Assembly (NCBI RefSeq): GCF_019880305.1
Contig: NZ_CP082301.1
Span: 2,108,001-2,172,000, forward strand
Length of the DNA stretch: 64,000 nt
Source: Streptomyces decoyicus
GTDB taxonomy: Bacteria; Actinomycetota; Actinomycetes; Streptomycetales; Streptomycetaceae
Reading direction: 5' to 3'
Below the pieces are notes generated by a model. It saw only the letters and a program-made list of their open reading frames with translations, was not told where the DNA came from and did not search any database. Position numbers and translations under genes: made by a program. Shown here piece after piece: positions 54,801 to 64,000 of this stretch. Every line of letters starts with the position of its first letter. The stretch's first letter is position 1.

Positions 54801-54949
54801 CCGGACCGGAGCACCGCCTCGCCGGCGCGCGGTGCGGCCGTGGCGGGGTGCGCGCCGAGCGGGAGGGCACAGGCGGCCCCGGCGAGCGCGGTGGCGGCGA
54901 CGACCGTTCTGCGGCTGGGCCCGCGCGGGGCGCCTGTCTGTTCGTTCAC
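51821..54949 (-). CDS. Secreted GH101 endo-alpha-N-acetylgalactosaminidase
   Basis: 1042 residues from GTG 54949 with AGGAGG upstream. A Tat-like signal (SRRTVVAATALAGAACALPLG ... ATAAPRAG) predicts export. A beta-rich galactose-mutarotase-like N-terminal region with EF-hand-like DRNGDGKTDWQDA precedes the catalytic barrel: NTLYLDVFRE (nucleophile Asp460), ITTEWGHGLERSALW (acid/base Glu486), then GNARMGNFEGWVG. C-terminal beta-sandwich/CBM-like domains end the protein (FDNLRVV, FVLDTFEVREV). GH101 enzymes free Gal-beta-1,3-GalNAc (core 1) from Ser/Thr of mucin-type glycoproteins. Confidence 0.88.
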   Translation of the reverse strand: MNEQTGAPRGPSRRTVVAATALAGAACALPLGAHPATAAPRAGEAVLRSGALEVRVDTAFPRIVSYTDRCTGAVLYGQDTPVTQVLIDGTARTPHVTHRARADRATYTLGFDGGTRITVEIAVHGRQTTWRVTALTDTPALRVGTLEIPGLALLSVRSDQPGAALLAARIELDKDKSGDTLVQVTDDTPVEASPTGCAYAVVATDELAGAVETNTCYDKPAGATTWENGRLWRQTARGDGFVTARLSCGQWTHRAAGAPVDATDPLPYATVLVTGDRNGDGKTDWQDAAIALRDIMVMPLGADEQHLRVVPHIPFNFASQATNPFLATLDHIKRIALATDGLRQFTLLKGYQSEGHDSAHPDYGGNYNTRAGGLTGLNALLRAGRKWHSDFAVHVNATESYPVAHAFSEKLVDKDDKQWDWLDQSYRIDARRDLLSGDIARRFAQLRKETDPALNTLYLDVFRESGWNSDRLQRHLRDQGWQITTEWGHGLERSALWSHWANETDYGPDTSRGINSRLIRFLRNHHKDVFADKWPTLLGNARMGNFEGWVGKTDWNAFHTIIWTDALPAKYLQAYPIRTWGAHEITFEGPTRTVVSDAGSASGDPSRSGGGTRPSGTRRITTDGRLVYDGGTYLLPWEPRRATDPDKLYHYNPRGGTTGWALPRGWSGSRSVYAYRLTDQGRTQETRVPVSGGSITLSAEPGVAYVLYRTKAPAQGDPDWGEGTPLTDPGFHSGNLAGRQVTGPASVRLSKRGDYELVIGAGGAATVAQKLARLAPGHYAASVQVEVGATAGERRRAALEIRTADGVTAANWTDTSTAVNYVAADRKSGTRFQRLFTHFTVPEGGGPVTLALTAAAGRARIGFDNLRVVPAEPITKKGTLAYEDFEHVPQGWGVFVKGDAGGSTDPRTHIAQRHAPFTQRGWNGKAVDDVLDGGQSLKSRGENSGLVYRTVPHTVRFTAGRRYRVTFRYANEKAGQYAWVTAVDAPAPRELTRTPLPVAGRPATHTYEFTAPAAGEAWVGLRKVGDDGTAEFVLDTFEVREV

Positions 54950-55098
54950 GCGCGCTGTCCTCCTTCGTGCCTGCACTGCCTGTCGGCGGACAGCGTGCTG
55001 CGCGTGCGGGGCGTGCGCCTATGGACAAAGGAGGGGCAGGTGTTGGACAGATGTGGGGCCGGTGGGCGGGTGGCGGCGGGCGGTGCGGCCGGGTGGCG

Positions 55099-56331
55099 TC
55101 AGGCCGTCGCCCTGCCGTCGAGGGGCAGTACGGCGGTGAGCTCCCAGCCGCCCTCCGCCGCGGGGCCCGCGGCGAGCCGTCCGCCCATCGCCTCGGCCCG
55201 TTCGGTGAGCCCGGCCAGGCCGAAGCCGCCGCCGCGGGCCTGTTCGCACAGGCGGGCCGGGCTGCCGCCGTCGTTGGCGATACGCAGCTCCGCCCCGCAG
55301 GGCACGGGCCGCAGTCCGATCCGTATCGCCGTGGCGTCCGCGGCGTGCTTGCGGACGTTGGTCAGCGCCTCGCGCACGATGCGGTAGACGGCCGCGGCCA
55401 CCTCGGCGGGCAGCGCCTGCGCCAGGTCCCTGTCGAGGGAGAGGACGACCGGCGGGCCGGTGCGGGCGAACGCCTCGGTCAGGGCGCGGACGTCGGCGAG
55501 CCCGGCGACCGGGTGGGGCGGCGCCCCGTCCTCGCGCAGCACCCGCACCAGCCGCCGCATCGCGCCCAGCGCCTCGCTGCCGGAGACCTCGATCCGTTCG
55601 AGGGTGGCGCCGGCCTGCCGGCCTTCGAGGGCGGTGAAACGGGCGGCGCGGGCCTGGACGACGATCCCGGTGACATGGTGGGCGACCAGGTCGTGCAGCT
55701 CCCGCGCCAGCTCCAGGCGCTCGGCGGCCCGTACCGCCGCGAGATCGCGCAGTCGCCGGGCGTCCTGCCGGCGCAGGATCGTCGAGTACGCGGCGACGAC
55801 CACGGTGAGCACGGCGGAGACGACCGTGAACAGGCCCGGCCGGACGTCCCGCATCGGGGCGAGAGCGCAGGCCAGTCCCAGCGCCGGGCCGAGGACGGCG
55901 GCGGTGCGGCCGGGCGCGCGGCGGATCACGGCGGTGAGCAGCACGAGCAGGGCGATGCCCTCGCCCAGGCCCCACACCTGCGGCGCGTGCTGCCCGGCGA
56001 CCAGCACCGCCGACCCGGTGAGGGAGACCGCGGCCGCGGTCTTGGCCCGTACGGTCAGCGGGATCCGGACGGAGGGCACCGCGCACAGACAGACCACGAC
56101 GCCGGCGGCCACCACGACCGCCTGCGGGAGGGTGGGCCGGCCGGCCAGTTCCATGGTTTCGAATCCGACGAGGAGCAGCAGCACGACCGCCAGAACGGCT
56201 CTGGCGACGACGGCTTCCCGCGGATGGGTCCTGGCCCATCCCCCGGGCGGGCTCCTGCGCGCGGCCGGGCGGGCGTGCTCCGGCCGCCGCCCGGGTCGCG
56301 CCGCCTTCGGGTGCCTTCGCCGGGTGCTCAC
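55099..56331 (-). CDS. Two-component sensor histidine kinase (HisKA_3)
   Basis: 410 residues from the GTG overlapping the regulator stop (GTGA). About four to five membrane helices in the first 180 residues (VLAVVLLLLVGFETMEL, VVVAAGVVVCLCAVP, GIALLVLLTAVIR, FTVVSAVLTVVVAAYSTIL). H box ELARELHDLVAHHVTGIVVQ with His213; the ATPase N box is IVREALTNVRKHA and the G box GGGFGLAGLTERAEAMGG. No large extracellular sensor loop, so the signal is probably membrane-linked. Cognate of the adjacent NarL-type regulator. Confidence 0.92.
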   Translation of the reverse strand: MSTRRRHPKAARPGRRPEHARPAARRSPPGGWARTHPREAVVARAVLAVVLLLLVGFETMELAGRPTLPQAVVVAAGVVVCLCAVPSVRIPLTVRAKTAAAVSLTGSAVLVAGQHAPQVWGLGEGIALLVLLTAVIRRAPGRTAAVLGPALGLACALAPMRDVRPGLFTVVSAVLTVVVAAYSTILRRQDARRLRDLAAVRAAERLELARELHDLVAHHVTGIVVQARAARFTALEGRQAGATLERIEVSGSEALGAMRRLVRVLREDGAPPHPVAGLADVRALTEAFARTGPPVVLSLDRDLAQALPAEVAAAVYRIVREALTNVRKHAADATAIRIGLRPVPCGAELRIANDGGSPARLCEQARGGGFGLAGLTERAEAMGGRLAAGPAAEGGWELTAVLPLDGRATA

Positions 56332-57008
56332 GAGCTGCCGGAGGACAGACCGCTCTGCCAGGCCCAGAAGGCGATCTCGACCCGGTTGCGGGCGTCCAGC
56401 TTGGTCTGCACGTTCGCCAGATGGGATTTGACCGTGGACAGCGACAGGTAGAGGGCGCCGGCGATCTCGGCGTTGGTCCGGCCGCCGGCCAGCGCGCGGA
56501 CGACGTCCCGTTCGCGGCCGGTGAGCGGCTCGGAGGGGATGCGGGCGGTCCGTCCCCGGCCGGCGGCGGGCACCATGTCGCGCAGCAGCCGGGCGGTGAT
56601 CGCGGGCGAGAGCAGTGCCTCGCCGGCGGCGGCGGCCCGTACGGCTTCCACCAGCAGCGCGGGGCTGGCGTCCTTGAGCAGGAAGCCCGAGGCGCCGCCG
56701 CGCAGCGCGGTGTGCACGTATTCGTCCAGGTCGAAGGTGGTCACGATGACGATCCGGGGGGTGTGCCGGTGCTCGGGGCGGGCGGCGGCGCGCTCGGTCA
56801 GCCTGCGGGTGACCTCCAGCCCGTCGGTCCTGGGCATCCGGATGTCCAGCAGCAGCACATCGGGGCGCAGCCGTTCGACGGCCGCGAGGGCGGCCTCGCC
56901 GTCGGTGACATCGGCGAGGACCTGGATGTCGTCCTGGCTCTCCAGGACCATCCGGAAGCCCATCCTGACCACTTCCTGGTCGTCTGCGATCACCACACTG
57001 ATCGGCAT
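56328..57008 (-). CDS. NarL/FixJ-family response regulator
   Basis: 226 residues. The receiver has DD at 9-10, phospho-acceptor Asp55 in LLLDIRMP, IVTTFD and Lys in GFLLKDAS. The C-terminal LuxR-type HTH is PLTGRERDVVRALAGGRTNAEIAGALYLSLSTVKSHLANVQTKLDARNRVEIAFWAW. Phosphorylated by the downstream kinase. The target is unknown; the small membrane protein gene 120 bases upstream is a candidate. Confidence 0.93.
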   Translation of the reverse strand: MPISVVIADDQEVVRMGFRMVLESQDDIQVLADVTDGEAALAAVERLRPDVLLLDIRMPRTDGLEVTRRLTERAAARPEHRHTPRIVIVTTFDLDEYVHTALRGGASGFLLKDASPALLVEAVRAAAAGEALLSPAITARLLRDMVPAAGRGRTARIPSEPLTGRERDVVRALAGGRTNAEIAGALYLSLSTVKSHLANVQTKLDARNRVEIAFWAWQSGLSSGSS

Positions 57009-57130
57009 GTCGTTCCTCCTCGGCGCCCTCGGAGTCGCGGGCCCGCTCCGTCCATCCGAACGGCGGTGCGCGCGGACCGCAACCGGGGCCGGGGGGCGGC
57101 GTGCCGGACCGGCGCCGGGGTGCGTACGGA

Positions 57131-57307
57131 TCAGCCCCGGGCCGCGTTCGAGGGGGCGTCGGCCGGCAGCTCGACGGCATCGTGGTGACCGCCGAGCAGC
57201 ACATAGGCGAGGGTCGCGGCGGAGGCGGCGAGGAGCAGGGCGGCGAGGACCGTCGCACGGCGGTCGCGGTCGCGTGCCGGGGGGCGGGTACGGGGCTCGG
57301 TGGTCAT
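57131..57307 (-). CDS. Small single-pass membrane protein
   Basis: 58 residues: a charged N-terminus (MTTEPRTRPPARDRDRR), one helix (ATVLAALLLAASAATLAYVLLGG) and a short tail HHDAVELPADAPSNAARG. No family recognised. TAGCGT ends 7 bases before the ATG without a ribosome site (leaderless pattern). Same strand as the two-component genes, so it may be a regulated or sensing partner. Confidence 0.55.
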   Translation of the reverse strand: MTTEPRTRPPARDRDRRATVLAALLLAASAATLAYVLLGGHHDAVELPADAPSNAARG

Positions 57308-57462
57308 GCCGTTCACGCTAGGGAGCCGTCGCGGCGCCGCCCATAGGCCGTCCGGTCATCCATGACGGCACAAGGCCCGGCCGGAAGCACGAGCTTGGTC
57401 CCGGGGCGGTGGGACCAACGGCCGTACGGCGACGGGACCAAGGTCCGGGACCTCCGGCCCGG

Positions 57463-57497
57463 CGAAGGGCCCGGGGAGCGGCTCCCCGGGCCCTTCG
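57463..57497 (-). terminator. Terminator of the trypsin-like protease gene
   Basis: A 17-base arm (57463-57479) is an exact inverted repeat of 57481-57497; the innermost pairs must open as loop. Twenty bases after the stop. Confidence 0.85.
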
Positions 57498-57516
57498 TCC
57501 TCGCGTGCGTGCTGCG

Positions 57517-59485
<1,969 letters not shown>

Positions 59486-59500
59486 CGGGGCGGCGGCCGG

Positions 59501-59521
59501 CCCCTGGATGATCTCCAGGGG
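59501..59521. terminator. Hairpin between convergent genes
   Basis: Perfect 8-bp stem cccctgga/tccagggg with a 5-base loop, flanked by further gccggc-type complementarity. Confidence 0.65.
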
Positions 59522-59537
59522 ACGGGCGGGGCCGGCC

Positions 59538-60233
59538 CTAGACCCAGCCCTCCAGGCTCGCCATGAAGCCGTCGAAGTCGTCGCGGTGGATGGTGTGTCC
59601 GACGCCGTGCACCGTACGGACCTCGAAGCCGCGGCCGGTCAGCTCGGCCGCGGCCTGCTCGGAGAAGAGGAACCCCTCCCCCGCGAACTGCACCAGCGAC
59701 GGGACGACCGGCTTCTCGGGCACATGGTCCTGGCGGTGCACGGCGGACAGCGCGAGGGCGGTGGCGGTGTCCCAGTCCGCGATCGTGGCCAGCTCGATAT
59801 CGAGATCGACGTCGCTCCAGCGTTGATTGAAGGTCTGGAGCATCGCCCGGTCGGCCCGCTTGAACGCGACGAACAGGGCCGGGTCGACGGGCTCCTGGAA
59901 CTGCGGGAACGCCCACGCCGGATCGCTGTAGACCGCCCGCCGCGGCTGGAGCCGCTCCACCGCCAGGGACAGCGCCAGGCCGCCCAGGGAATGCCCGATG
60001 ACGACCTCGGGGGCGGCGGGCAGGGTCTCCACGAGGTCCTCGGCGTACAGCTCGGTGCCGTAGACGCCGCGCGGGCTGCGGCCGTGGCCGCGCAGGTCGA
60101 CGGCGATGACCCGGTAACCCCGGCCGGCGAGCGCCGGACCCACGCGGTGCCAGGTGCGGTGATCGGACATCAGCCCGTGGACCAGCACCGCGGTCCGTTC
60201 GCCGGTGCCCCATTCATGGGTGTGCAGCTGCAT
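59538..60233 (-). CDS. Alpha/beta-fold hydrolase
   Basis: 231 residues from ATG 60233. VLVHGLMSDHRTWHRVGPALAGRGYRVIAVDLRGHGRSP, nucleophile elbow VIGHSLGG, acid near the LSAVHRQDH-VPSLVQFAGE region and catalytic His in VHGVGHTIHRDDF. Acts as an esterase, lipase or similar on small substrates; none can be named. AGAGAGG upstream. Divergent from the LacI-type gene, which may regulate it. Confidence 0.9.
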   Translation of the reverse strand: MQLHTHEWGTGERTAVLVHGLMSDHRTWHRVGPALAGRGYRVIAVDLRGHGRSPRGVYGTELYAEDLVETLPAAPEVVIGHSLGGLALSLAVERLQPRRAVYSDPAWAFPQFQEPVDPALFVAFKRADRAMLQTFNQRWSDVDLDIELATIADWDTATALALSAVHRQDHVPEKPVVPSLVQFAGEGFLFSEQAAAELTGRGFEVRTVHGVGHTIHRDDFDGFMASLEGWV

Positions 60234-60417
60234 GCCCGTGCCTCTCTTCGGTGCCCGCGCTCTCCGGTGCCCGCGCTCTCCGCCTGCCGCTGGTCCCCGG
60301 TCCGTGTTCCCCGGGCCGGGCCCGCACCCGCGCGAGATTACACGTGTCAGCAGTCGCGGCGGGTGCGCCCCGCCCCGACCCGCCGTACCAATCCCCTGTG
60401 CGAGGATGCCCAGCAGC

Positions 60418-61464
60418 ATGACCGACCGAACCGGCTCACGGGCCACCCCAACTCCCCCTACGAGTGCGGCCGTTGCCCGCCGCGCCGGGGTCTCGCGCGC
60501 CACGGTCTCCTACGTCCTGAACGGGCAGGCCGCCGGACGGGTCGGCGCCCGTACCCAGGCCAGGGTGCGGGCGGCCGCCGAGGAGCTGGGGTATGTGCCG
60601 CACGCCGCCGCCCGCACCCTGCGCTCGGGCCGCGGCAGCATCGTGCTGCTGGCCGCTCCCGCCGACACGGCCCCGGTCTTCGGCCCCCTCTTCACCCACT
60701 TCCTCGCCGGTTTCCAGACCGCGCTGCACCGCCTCGGCTACACCGGCGTACTGCACGGCGCGCCCGCCGGCTCCCCCATGGCGGCCGCCCGCGCCTGGGC
60801 CGAACTGCGGCCCGCCGCCGTACTGACCCTGCACGGCCCGCCGTTGGACGCGCCCGCCGTCGAGCTGCTGCACCGGTCGGGCACCGCCGCGGTCCTCACC
60901 CACGGCCCGTCGGCGCCGCCCGGTGCCCACTGCCTCCTCCTCGACCAGCGCGAGGCCGGACTCCGGGCCGGTGAGCACCTCCTGGCCCGCGCCCGCCGCC
61001 GGATCGGTGTGGTGCGGCCGGCCGAGCCGGGTCTGGCGGACTGGGCGGAACCCCGCCTGGCGGGCGTACGGGCCGCGGCCGCCGGTCACCCCGGCGCCGA
61101 GGTGCGCCCGCTCGGCCTCGCGCGCACCGAGGAGTCCGCGGCGGCGCTGGCCGCGGCCTGGCCGCAACTGGGCCTGGACGCGGTGTTCGCCTACAACGAC
61201 GAGTACGCCATGCTGCTGATGCGCGCCCTCCAGGACGCCGGGCACACCATCGGCGCCGACGGCCCGGACCGGCTCGCGGTGATCGGCGCCGACGATCTGC
61301 TGCTGGCCCGGCTGCTGCGCCCCCGGCTGACCAGCGTCCGCGCCGAGATCACACCCCCGGAGCAGATCGCCCGCCTGGTCGCCGCCCTGATCCGGGACCC
61401 CGCCACCGCGCCCGTGACCCACCGGCTGGGCACCTTCCGTGTCGAGGCCCGCGATTCGGGCTGA
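60418..61464 (+). CDS. LacI-family transcriptional regulator
   Basis: 348 residues. HTH TSAAVARRAGVSRATVSYVLNGQAAGRVGARTQARVRAAAEELGYVPHAAARTLRSGR is a full LacI DNA-binding head with hinge; the sensor domain is PBP-like (VFAYNDEYAMLLMRAL, RLAVIGADDLLLARLLRPRLTSVR). Usually a sugar- or metabolite-responsive repressor. Start ATG 60418 or ATG 60406 (four more residues). No sugar genes follow; the divergent hydrolase is the nearest target. Confidence 0.92.
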   Translation: MTDRTGSRATPTPPTSAAVARRAGVSRATVSYVLNGQAAGRVGARTQARVRAAAEELGYVPHAAARTLRSGRGSIVLLAAPADTAPVFGPLFTHFLAGFQTALHRLGYTGVLHGAPAGSPMAAARAWAELRPAAVLTLHGPPLDAPAVELLHRSGTAAVLTHGPSAPPGAHCLLLDQREAGLRAGEHLLARARRRIGVVRPAEPGLADWAEPRLAGVRAAAAGHPGAEVRPLGLARTEESAAALAAAWPQLGLDAVFAYNDEYAMLLMRALQDAGHTIGADGPDRLAVIGADDLLLARLLRPRLTSVRAEITPPEQIARLVAALIRDPATAPVTHRLGTFRVEARDSG

Positions 61465-61473
61465 GGGCTGACC

Positions 61474-61491
61474 GCGGCCCTCACGGGCCGC
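61474..61491 (+). terminator. Short hairpin after the LacI gene
   Basis: 7-bp perfect stem gcggccc/gggccgc, 4-base loop, 10 bases after the stop. Confidence 0.5.
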
Positions 61492-61686
61492 CCCTCGCGC
61501 AGGGCGTCCTCCTGTTGCCTGCCCGGCGGGCGGGTCTCGTCTATCGGGCGGGCGCTCCTCGTCCTATCGGGCGGGCGCCCCTCTTCCGGTCCGACGGGCG
61601 CCTCGTCCTGCGCGGGGCACGGCACCGCCGGGCCCCTGTACGCCCAGGCCGGTCCGGTTCCTGTGCGCCCCGCTCGGCCCCGCCCC

Positions 61687-62421
61687 TCAGAGCCAGTCCT
61701 TCTCCGGCGTGGCCGCGGCCAGTACGGCCCGTGCGCCGGTGCGCAGGGGTACGCCGTGCGGGACGCACACCGTGTCGACGTCATCGAGGGCGGCGAGCCG
61801 GCGGAAGGACGCGACGGCCTCCTCACGTGCGACGTTGCCCGGGCCGAGGACGGCGCGGCGGCCGTCGGGGTCGGTGCCGATGATGTCGCCGGGGAAGAGC
61901 AGCCGGCTCGCGGGCAGGTGCAGGGCGATCCCGCCCGGTGTGTGGCCCGGGACGTGCAGCACCCGTACCGGTTCCCCCCAGCCGTCGAGGGTGTCCCCGT
62001 CGTGCAGGGCGACATCGACCTCGGTGTGGCGCAGCGGCGGGACTTCGGCGGCCGCCAGGTCCGCCATGACCCCTTCGTGCAGCGACCGTTCCATGGGGGT
62101 GAACGCCGGCGTGGGTTCGGGGGCGGTGCCGCGGATGTACGGGACGTCCAGGGCGCCGGCCAGGACCCGGGCCCCGGTGGCGGCGGCCAGGTCGGCGGCG
62201 GAGCCCATGTGGTCCAGGTGGTAGTGGGTGAGCACGATCTGCCGCAGCTGCCCGGGACGGGCGCCGAGCCGGGCGAGCGCGTCGAGGATGGCGGGGGCCG
62301 AGCCGGGGATGCCGGTGTCGACCGCCGCGTAACCGTCGTCGGGCAGGGCGACGAGATACACATGCCCGACGGTGAAGGGGAGTTGCCAGACGGTGGGGGT
62401 GACTTCGGTGAGTGCGTCCAT
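61687..62421 (-). CDS. MBL-fold metallo-hydrolase
   Basis: 244 residues. Metal motif TH66YH68LD70H71 (HxHxDH), AAVDTGIPG, VLHVPGHTPGGIALHLP and LLFPGDIIG are the metallo-beta-lactamase fold of glyoxalase II or lactonase type. Cytoplasmic; substrate unknown. No ribosome site, but TAGCGT stands 7 bases before the ATG. Frame extends upstream without support. Confidence 0.9.
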   Translation of the reverse strand: MDALTEVTPTVWQLPFTVGHVYLVALPDDGYAAVDTGIPGSAPAILDALARLGARPGQLRQIVLTHYHLDHMGSAADLAAATGARVLAGALDVPYIRGTAPEPTPAFTPMERSLHEGVMADLAAAEVPPLRHTEVDVALHDGDTLDGWGEPVRVLHVPGHTPGGIALHLPASRLLFPGDIIGTDPDGRRAVLGPGNVAREEAVASFRRLAALDDVDTVCVPHGVPLRTGARAVLAAATPEKDWL

Positions 62422-62602
62422 GGTCCGGACGCTAACGGGCGGGCGGCCCGGTTCCGCCGCCGTTACGCCCTGGGCGGACCGGGTTATGCCGTGGGCGGAC
62501 CGGTCGAAGGGACCTCTCCCCCGCCCCGCGGACTTCGACGGAAAGCGGCCGGAACCTGTCTTGCGCCTGGCACGTCCCATCGGTGACACAAGGAGGCATG
62601 TC

Positions 62603-63091
62603 ATGCGAGGATCCCACCTCTCCCGCACCCGTACCCTCACCGCCCTGCTCGCGCTGACGTCGGCCGGCGCCGTCGCACTGTCCGGCTGTGGCCAGGACCA
62701 GCAGAAGGTGACCCCCGCGGCACCGCCGAAGAAGCAGGATGCGTTCGAGCGGCGCGCGGATCAGATTGTGCGGGACTGGCCGAAGGTCTCCCCGGTCCAC
62801 GGCCGCCAACAGGCGCTGCTGCCGCTGGTCGCCGCCCAGCGACCCGAGAAGAGGGACGCACGGGAGATCACGGTCACCGTCGGGCACAGCGCCTGCGATG
62901 TGCGCTTCGGTGCGCGCAGCCATGAGTCGAAGGACCTGGTGGTGATCACCGGCTGGGGCAAGAGGAAGAGCTCCAAGGGGATGTGCACCCAGCAGCTGGC
63001 CACCGACAAGGTGACGGTGCACCTCAAGAGCGCGCTGGACGGCCGCAAGGTCGTGGACGCGGCGACCGGCAAGCAGCTCCTCAAGGGCTGA
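62603..63091 (+). CDS. Putative lipoprotein
   Basis: 162 residues. Lipoprotein signal ends VALSGC, cysteine about residue 29. The mature part (FERRADQIVRDWPKVSPVHGRQQALLPLVAAQR ... ITVTVGHSACDVRFGARSHESKDLVVITGWGKRKSSKGMCTQQLATDKVTVHL) has two conserved-looking cysteines, perhaps a disulfide. No family or function recognised; similar short lipoproteins are common in Streptomyces. AAGGAGG precedes the ATG. Confidence 0.8.
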   Translation: MRGSHLSRTRTLTALLALTSAGAVALSGCGQDQQKVTPAAPPKKQDAFERRADQIVRDWPKVSPVHGRQQALLPLVAAQRPEKRDAREITVTVGHSACDVRFGARSHESKDLVVITGWGKRKSSKGMCTQQLATDKVTVHLKSALDGRKVVDAATGKQLLKG

Positions 63092-63173
63092 GGCGCGGGC
63101 CGGCGTCTGGTCTCCGTGGGCCTGCGACGCCTGGCATCGCGGGCTGCTCCGCAAAGATCGGGGAGACACCGCC

Positions 63174-63179
63174 TAGGCT
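63174..63179 (+). promoter_or_regulatory. Candidate -10 (TAGGCT) for leaderless gene at 63186
   Basis: TAGGCT followed by 6 bases and the ATG; no Shine-Dalgarno. Confidence 0.45.
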
Positions 63180-63185
63180 CGCCGT

Positions 63186-63662
63186 ATGAGCCCTTCCATC
63201 GCCCGCAACACCCGTGTCGAGCTGCCCGAGCTGCTGGAGTTCGTCCGCCCCCGTCACCGTGCGATCCTGCTCACCCGCCGCAGCGACGGCACCCCGCAGG
63301 GCTCGCCGCTGACCTGCGGGGTGGACGACTCCGGGCGGCTGGTCATGTCGACGTATCCGGAGCGCGCCAAGGTCCGTAACGCCCGCCGGGTCTCGTCGGT
63401 CAGCGTCATCGTGCTGTCCGACGAATGGAACGGCCCGTGGGTGCAGATCGACGGCGAGGCCGAGGTCGTCGACGCCCCGGATTCGATCGAGCCGCTCGTC
63501 GAGTACTACCGCAACATCGCCGGGGAGCACCCGGACTGGGACGAGTACCGGGAGGCGATGCGCAAGCAGGGCAAGTCGCTGATCCGGGTGACGCCGCTGC
63601 GCTGGGGGCCGGTGGCGACCGGCGGATTCCCGGCCCGGCTCGCGGAGGACGGCGGCTCCTGA
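63186..63662 (+). CDS. PPOX-class F420-dependent oxidoreductase
   Basis: 158 residues. LPELLEFVRPRHRAILLTRRSDGTPQGSPLTCGVDDSGRLVMSTYPERAKVRNARRVSSVSVIVLSDEWNGPWVQIDGEAEVVD is a split-barrel flavin/F420-binding fold, and the TYPERAKVRNAR stretch is typical of the F420-using actinobacterial subgroup. Uses reduced F420 or a flavin to reduce an unknown substrate. Leaderless-type start. Confidence 0.88.
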   Translation: MSPSIARNTRVELPELLEFVRPRHRAILLTRRSDGTPQGSPLTCGVDDSGRLVMSTYPERAKVRNARRVSSVSVIVLSDEWNGPWVQIDGEAEVVDAPDSIEPLVEYYRNIAGEHPDWDEYREAMRKQGKSLIRVTPLRWGPVATGGFPARLAEDGGS

Positions 63663-63703
63663 CCCGCCCGCCGCGATCCGGGGGTGCGGCGGCCCGGCGG
63701 GTG

Positions 63704-64000
63704 TCAACGGGTGGTGCGGGTACCGCCGTTGACGTTCAGTACCTGGCCGGTGAGGTGCCGGGCCGCCGGTGACGCCAGGAAGGCAACGGTCCCCGCGATG
63801 TCGTCCGGGGACCCCGGGCGGCCCACCGCCGAGGCGGCCACCAGGCGGTCGCGACGCTCGTCGGTGAGCTGGTCGCGGAAGAAATCGGTGTCGGCGACAT
63901 AGCCGGGCGAGACGACGTTGGCCGTGATGTCGCGGGGGCCGAGGGTCCGGGACAGCTCGACGTTCCAGGAGGCGAGCCCGGCCTTGGCCGCTCCGTAGGC
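63704..64000 (-). CDS. SDR-family oxidoreductase, C-terminal part (5' end outside window)
   Basis: The last 98 residues are visible and the frame is open to the right edge. AYGAAKAGLASWNVELSRTLGPRDITANVVSPGYVADTDFF contains the catalytic Tyr and Lys (YxxxK), and PDDIAGTVAFLASPAARHLTGQVLNVNGG is the classical SDR end. NAD(P)H-dependent; FabG-like, substrate unknown. Converges on the PPOX gene. Confidence 0.9.
   Translation of the reverse strand, partial: AYGAAKAGLASWNVELSRTLGPRDITANVVSPGYVADTDFFRDQLTDERRDRLVAASAVGRPGSPDDIAGTVAFLASPAARHLTGQVLNVNGGTRTTR

Noticed and set aside
52208..55387. Long plus-strand frame across the GH101 gene
   Set aside because: Antisense Gly/Val-rich shadow; the minus strand has the signal peptide and GH101 active-site motifs.

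Overview
The window is high-GC actinobacterial chromosome, almost certainly Streptomyces. Coding frames have strong third-position G/C bias. Several small families typical of the genus are present (DUF6343, the SPW_0924 family, DUF3068, an ANTAR regulator). The order coaE - rpsA - polA - thioesterase - liv operon - ANTAR regulator - pyk matches, from memory and unchecked, the S. coelicolor SCO1996-SCO2015 core region. There is one tRNA gene, no rRNA, no IS element and no CRISPR array.

Left part (1-9.4 kb) is accessory DNA/RNA-handling material: the 3' end of an RNA ligase; a three-gene, fully overlapping operon of SNF2 helicase, SWIM zinc-finger protein and XPB/Ssl2-type accessory protein; and a divergent UvrD/Fbh1-like helicase gene with two TTA leucine codons. 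The middle (9.4-42.9 kb) is mostly conserved: TPR protein, cupin, CoaE, PAC2-family protein, ribosomal protein S1, a methyltransferase, HrpB helicase, cell-envelope proteins, DNA polymerase I, a YdeP-type molybdoenzyme, a PaaI-like thioesterase, the livKHMGF branched-chain amino-acid ABC transporter, an ANTAR response regulator, tRNA-Leu(CAA), pyruvate kinase, a SIMPL protein and a Tat-exported nucleotidase. A LAGLIDADG/HTH gene with one TTA codon interrupts this core just after the tRNA.

The right part (43-64 kb) is more variable: a desAB-like pair (PLP decarboxylase plus N-hydroxylase) behind a possible iron box; aminopeptidase N; an AraC regulator divergent from a GH35 beta-galactosidase that converges on a secreted GH101 endo-alpha-N-acetylgalactosaminidase; a two-component system; a secreted trypsin-like protease; an HExxH/zinc-ribbon protein; an alpha/beta hydrolase; a LacI regulator; an MBL hydrolase; a lipoprotein; an F420-type PPOX protein; and the C-terminal part of an SDR enzyme.

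Recurrent architecture: many operon junctions are 4-base ATGA/GTGA overlaps; convergent pairs are separated by strong hairpins; and several genes lack a Shine-Dalgarno sequence but have a TANNNT-like hexamer 6-7 bases before the start codon, as expected for leaderless transcripts. The best second-look items are the SNF2-SWIM-Helicase_C_3 operon and its mini-ORF leader, the TTA-containing LAGLIDADG gene beside the tRNA, the orphan desAB pair, and the GH35/GH101 pair.
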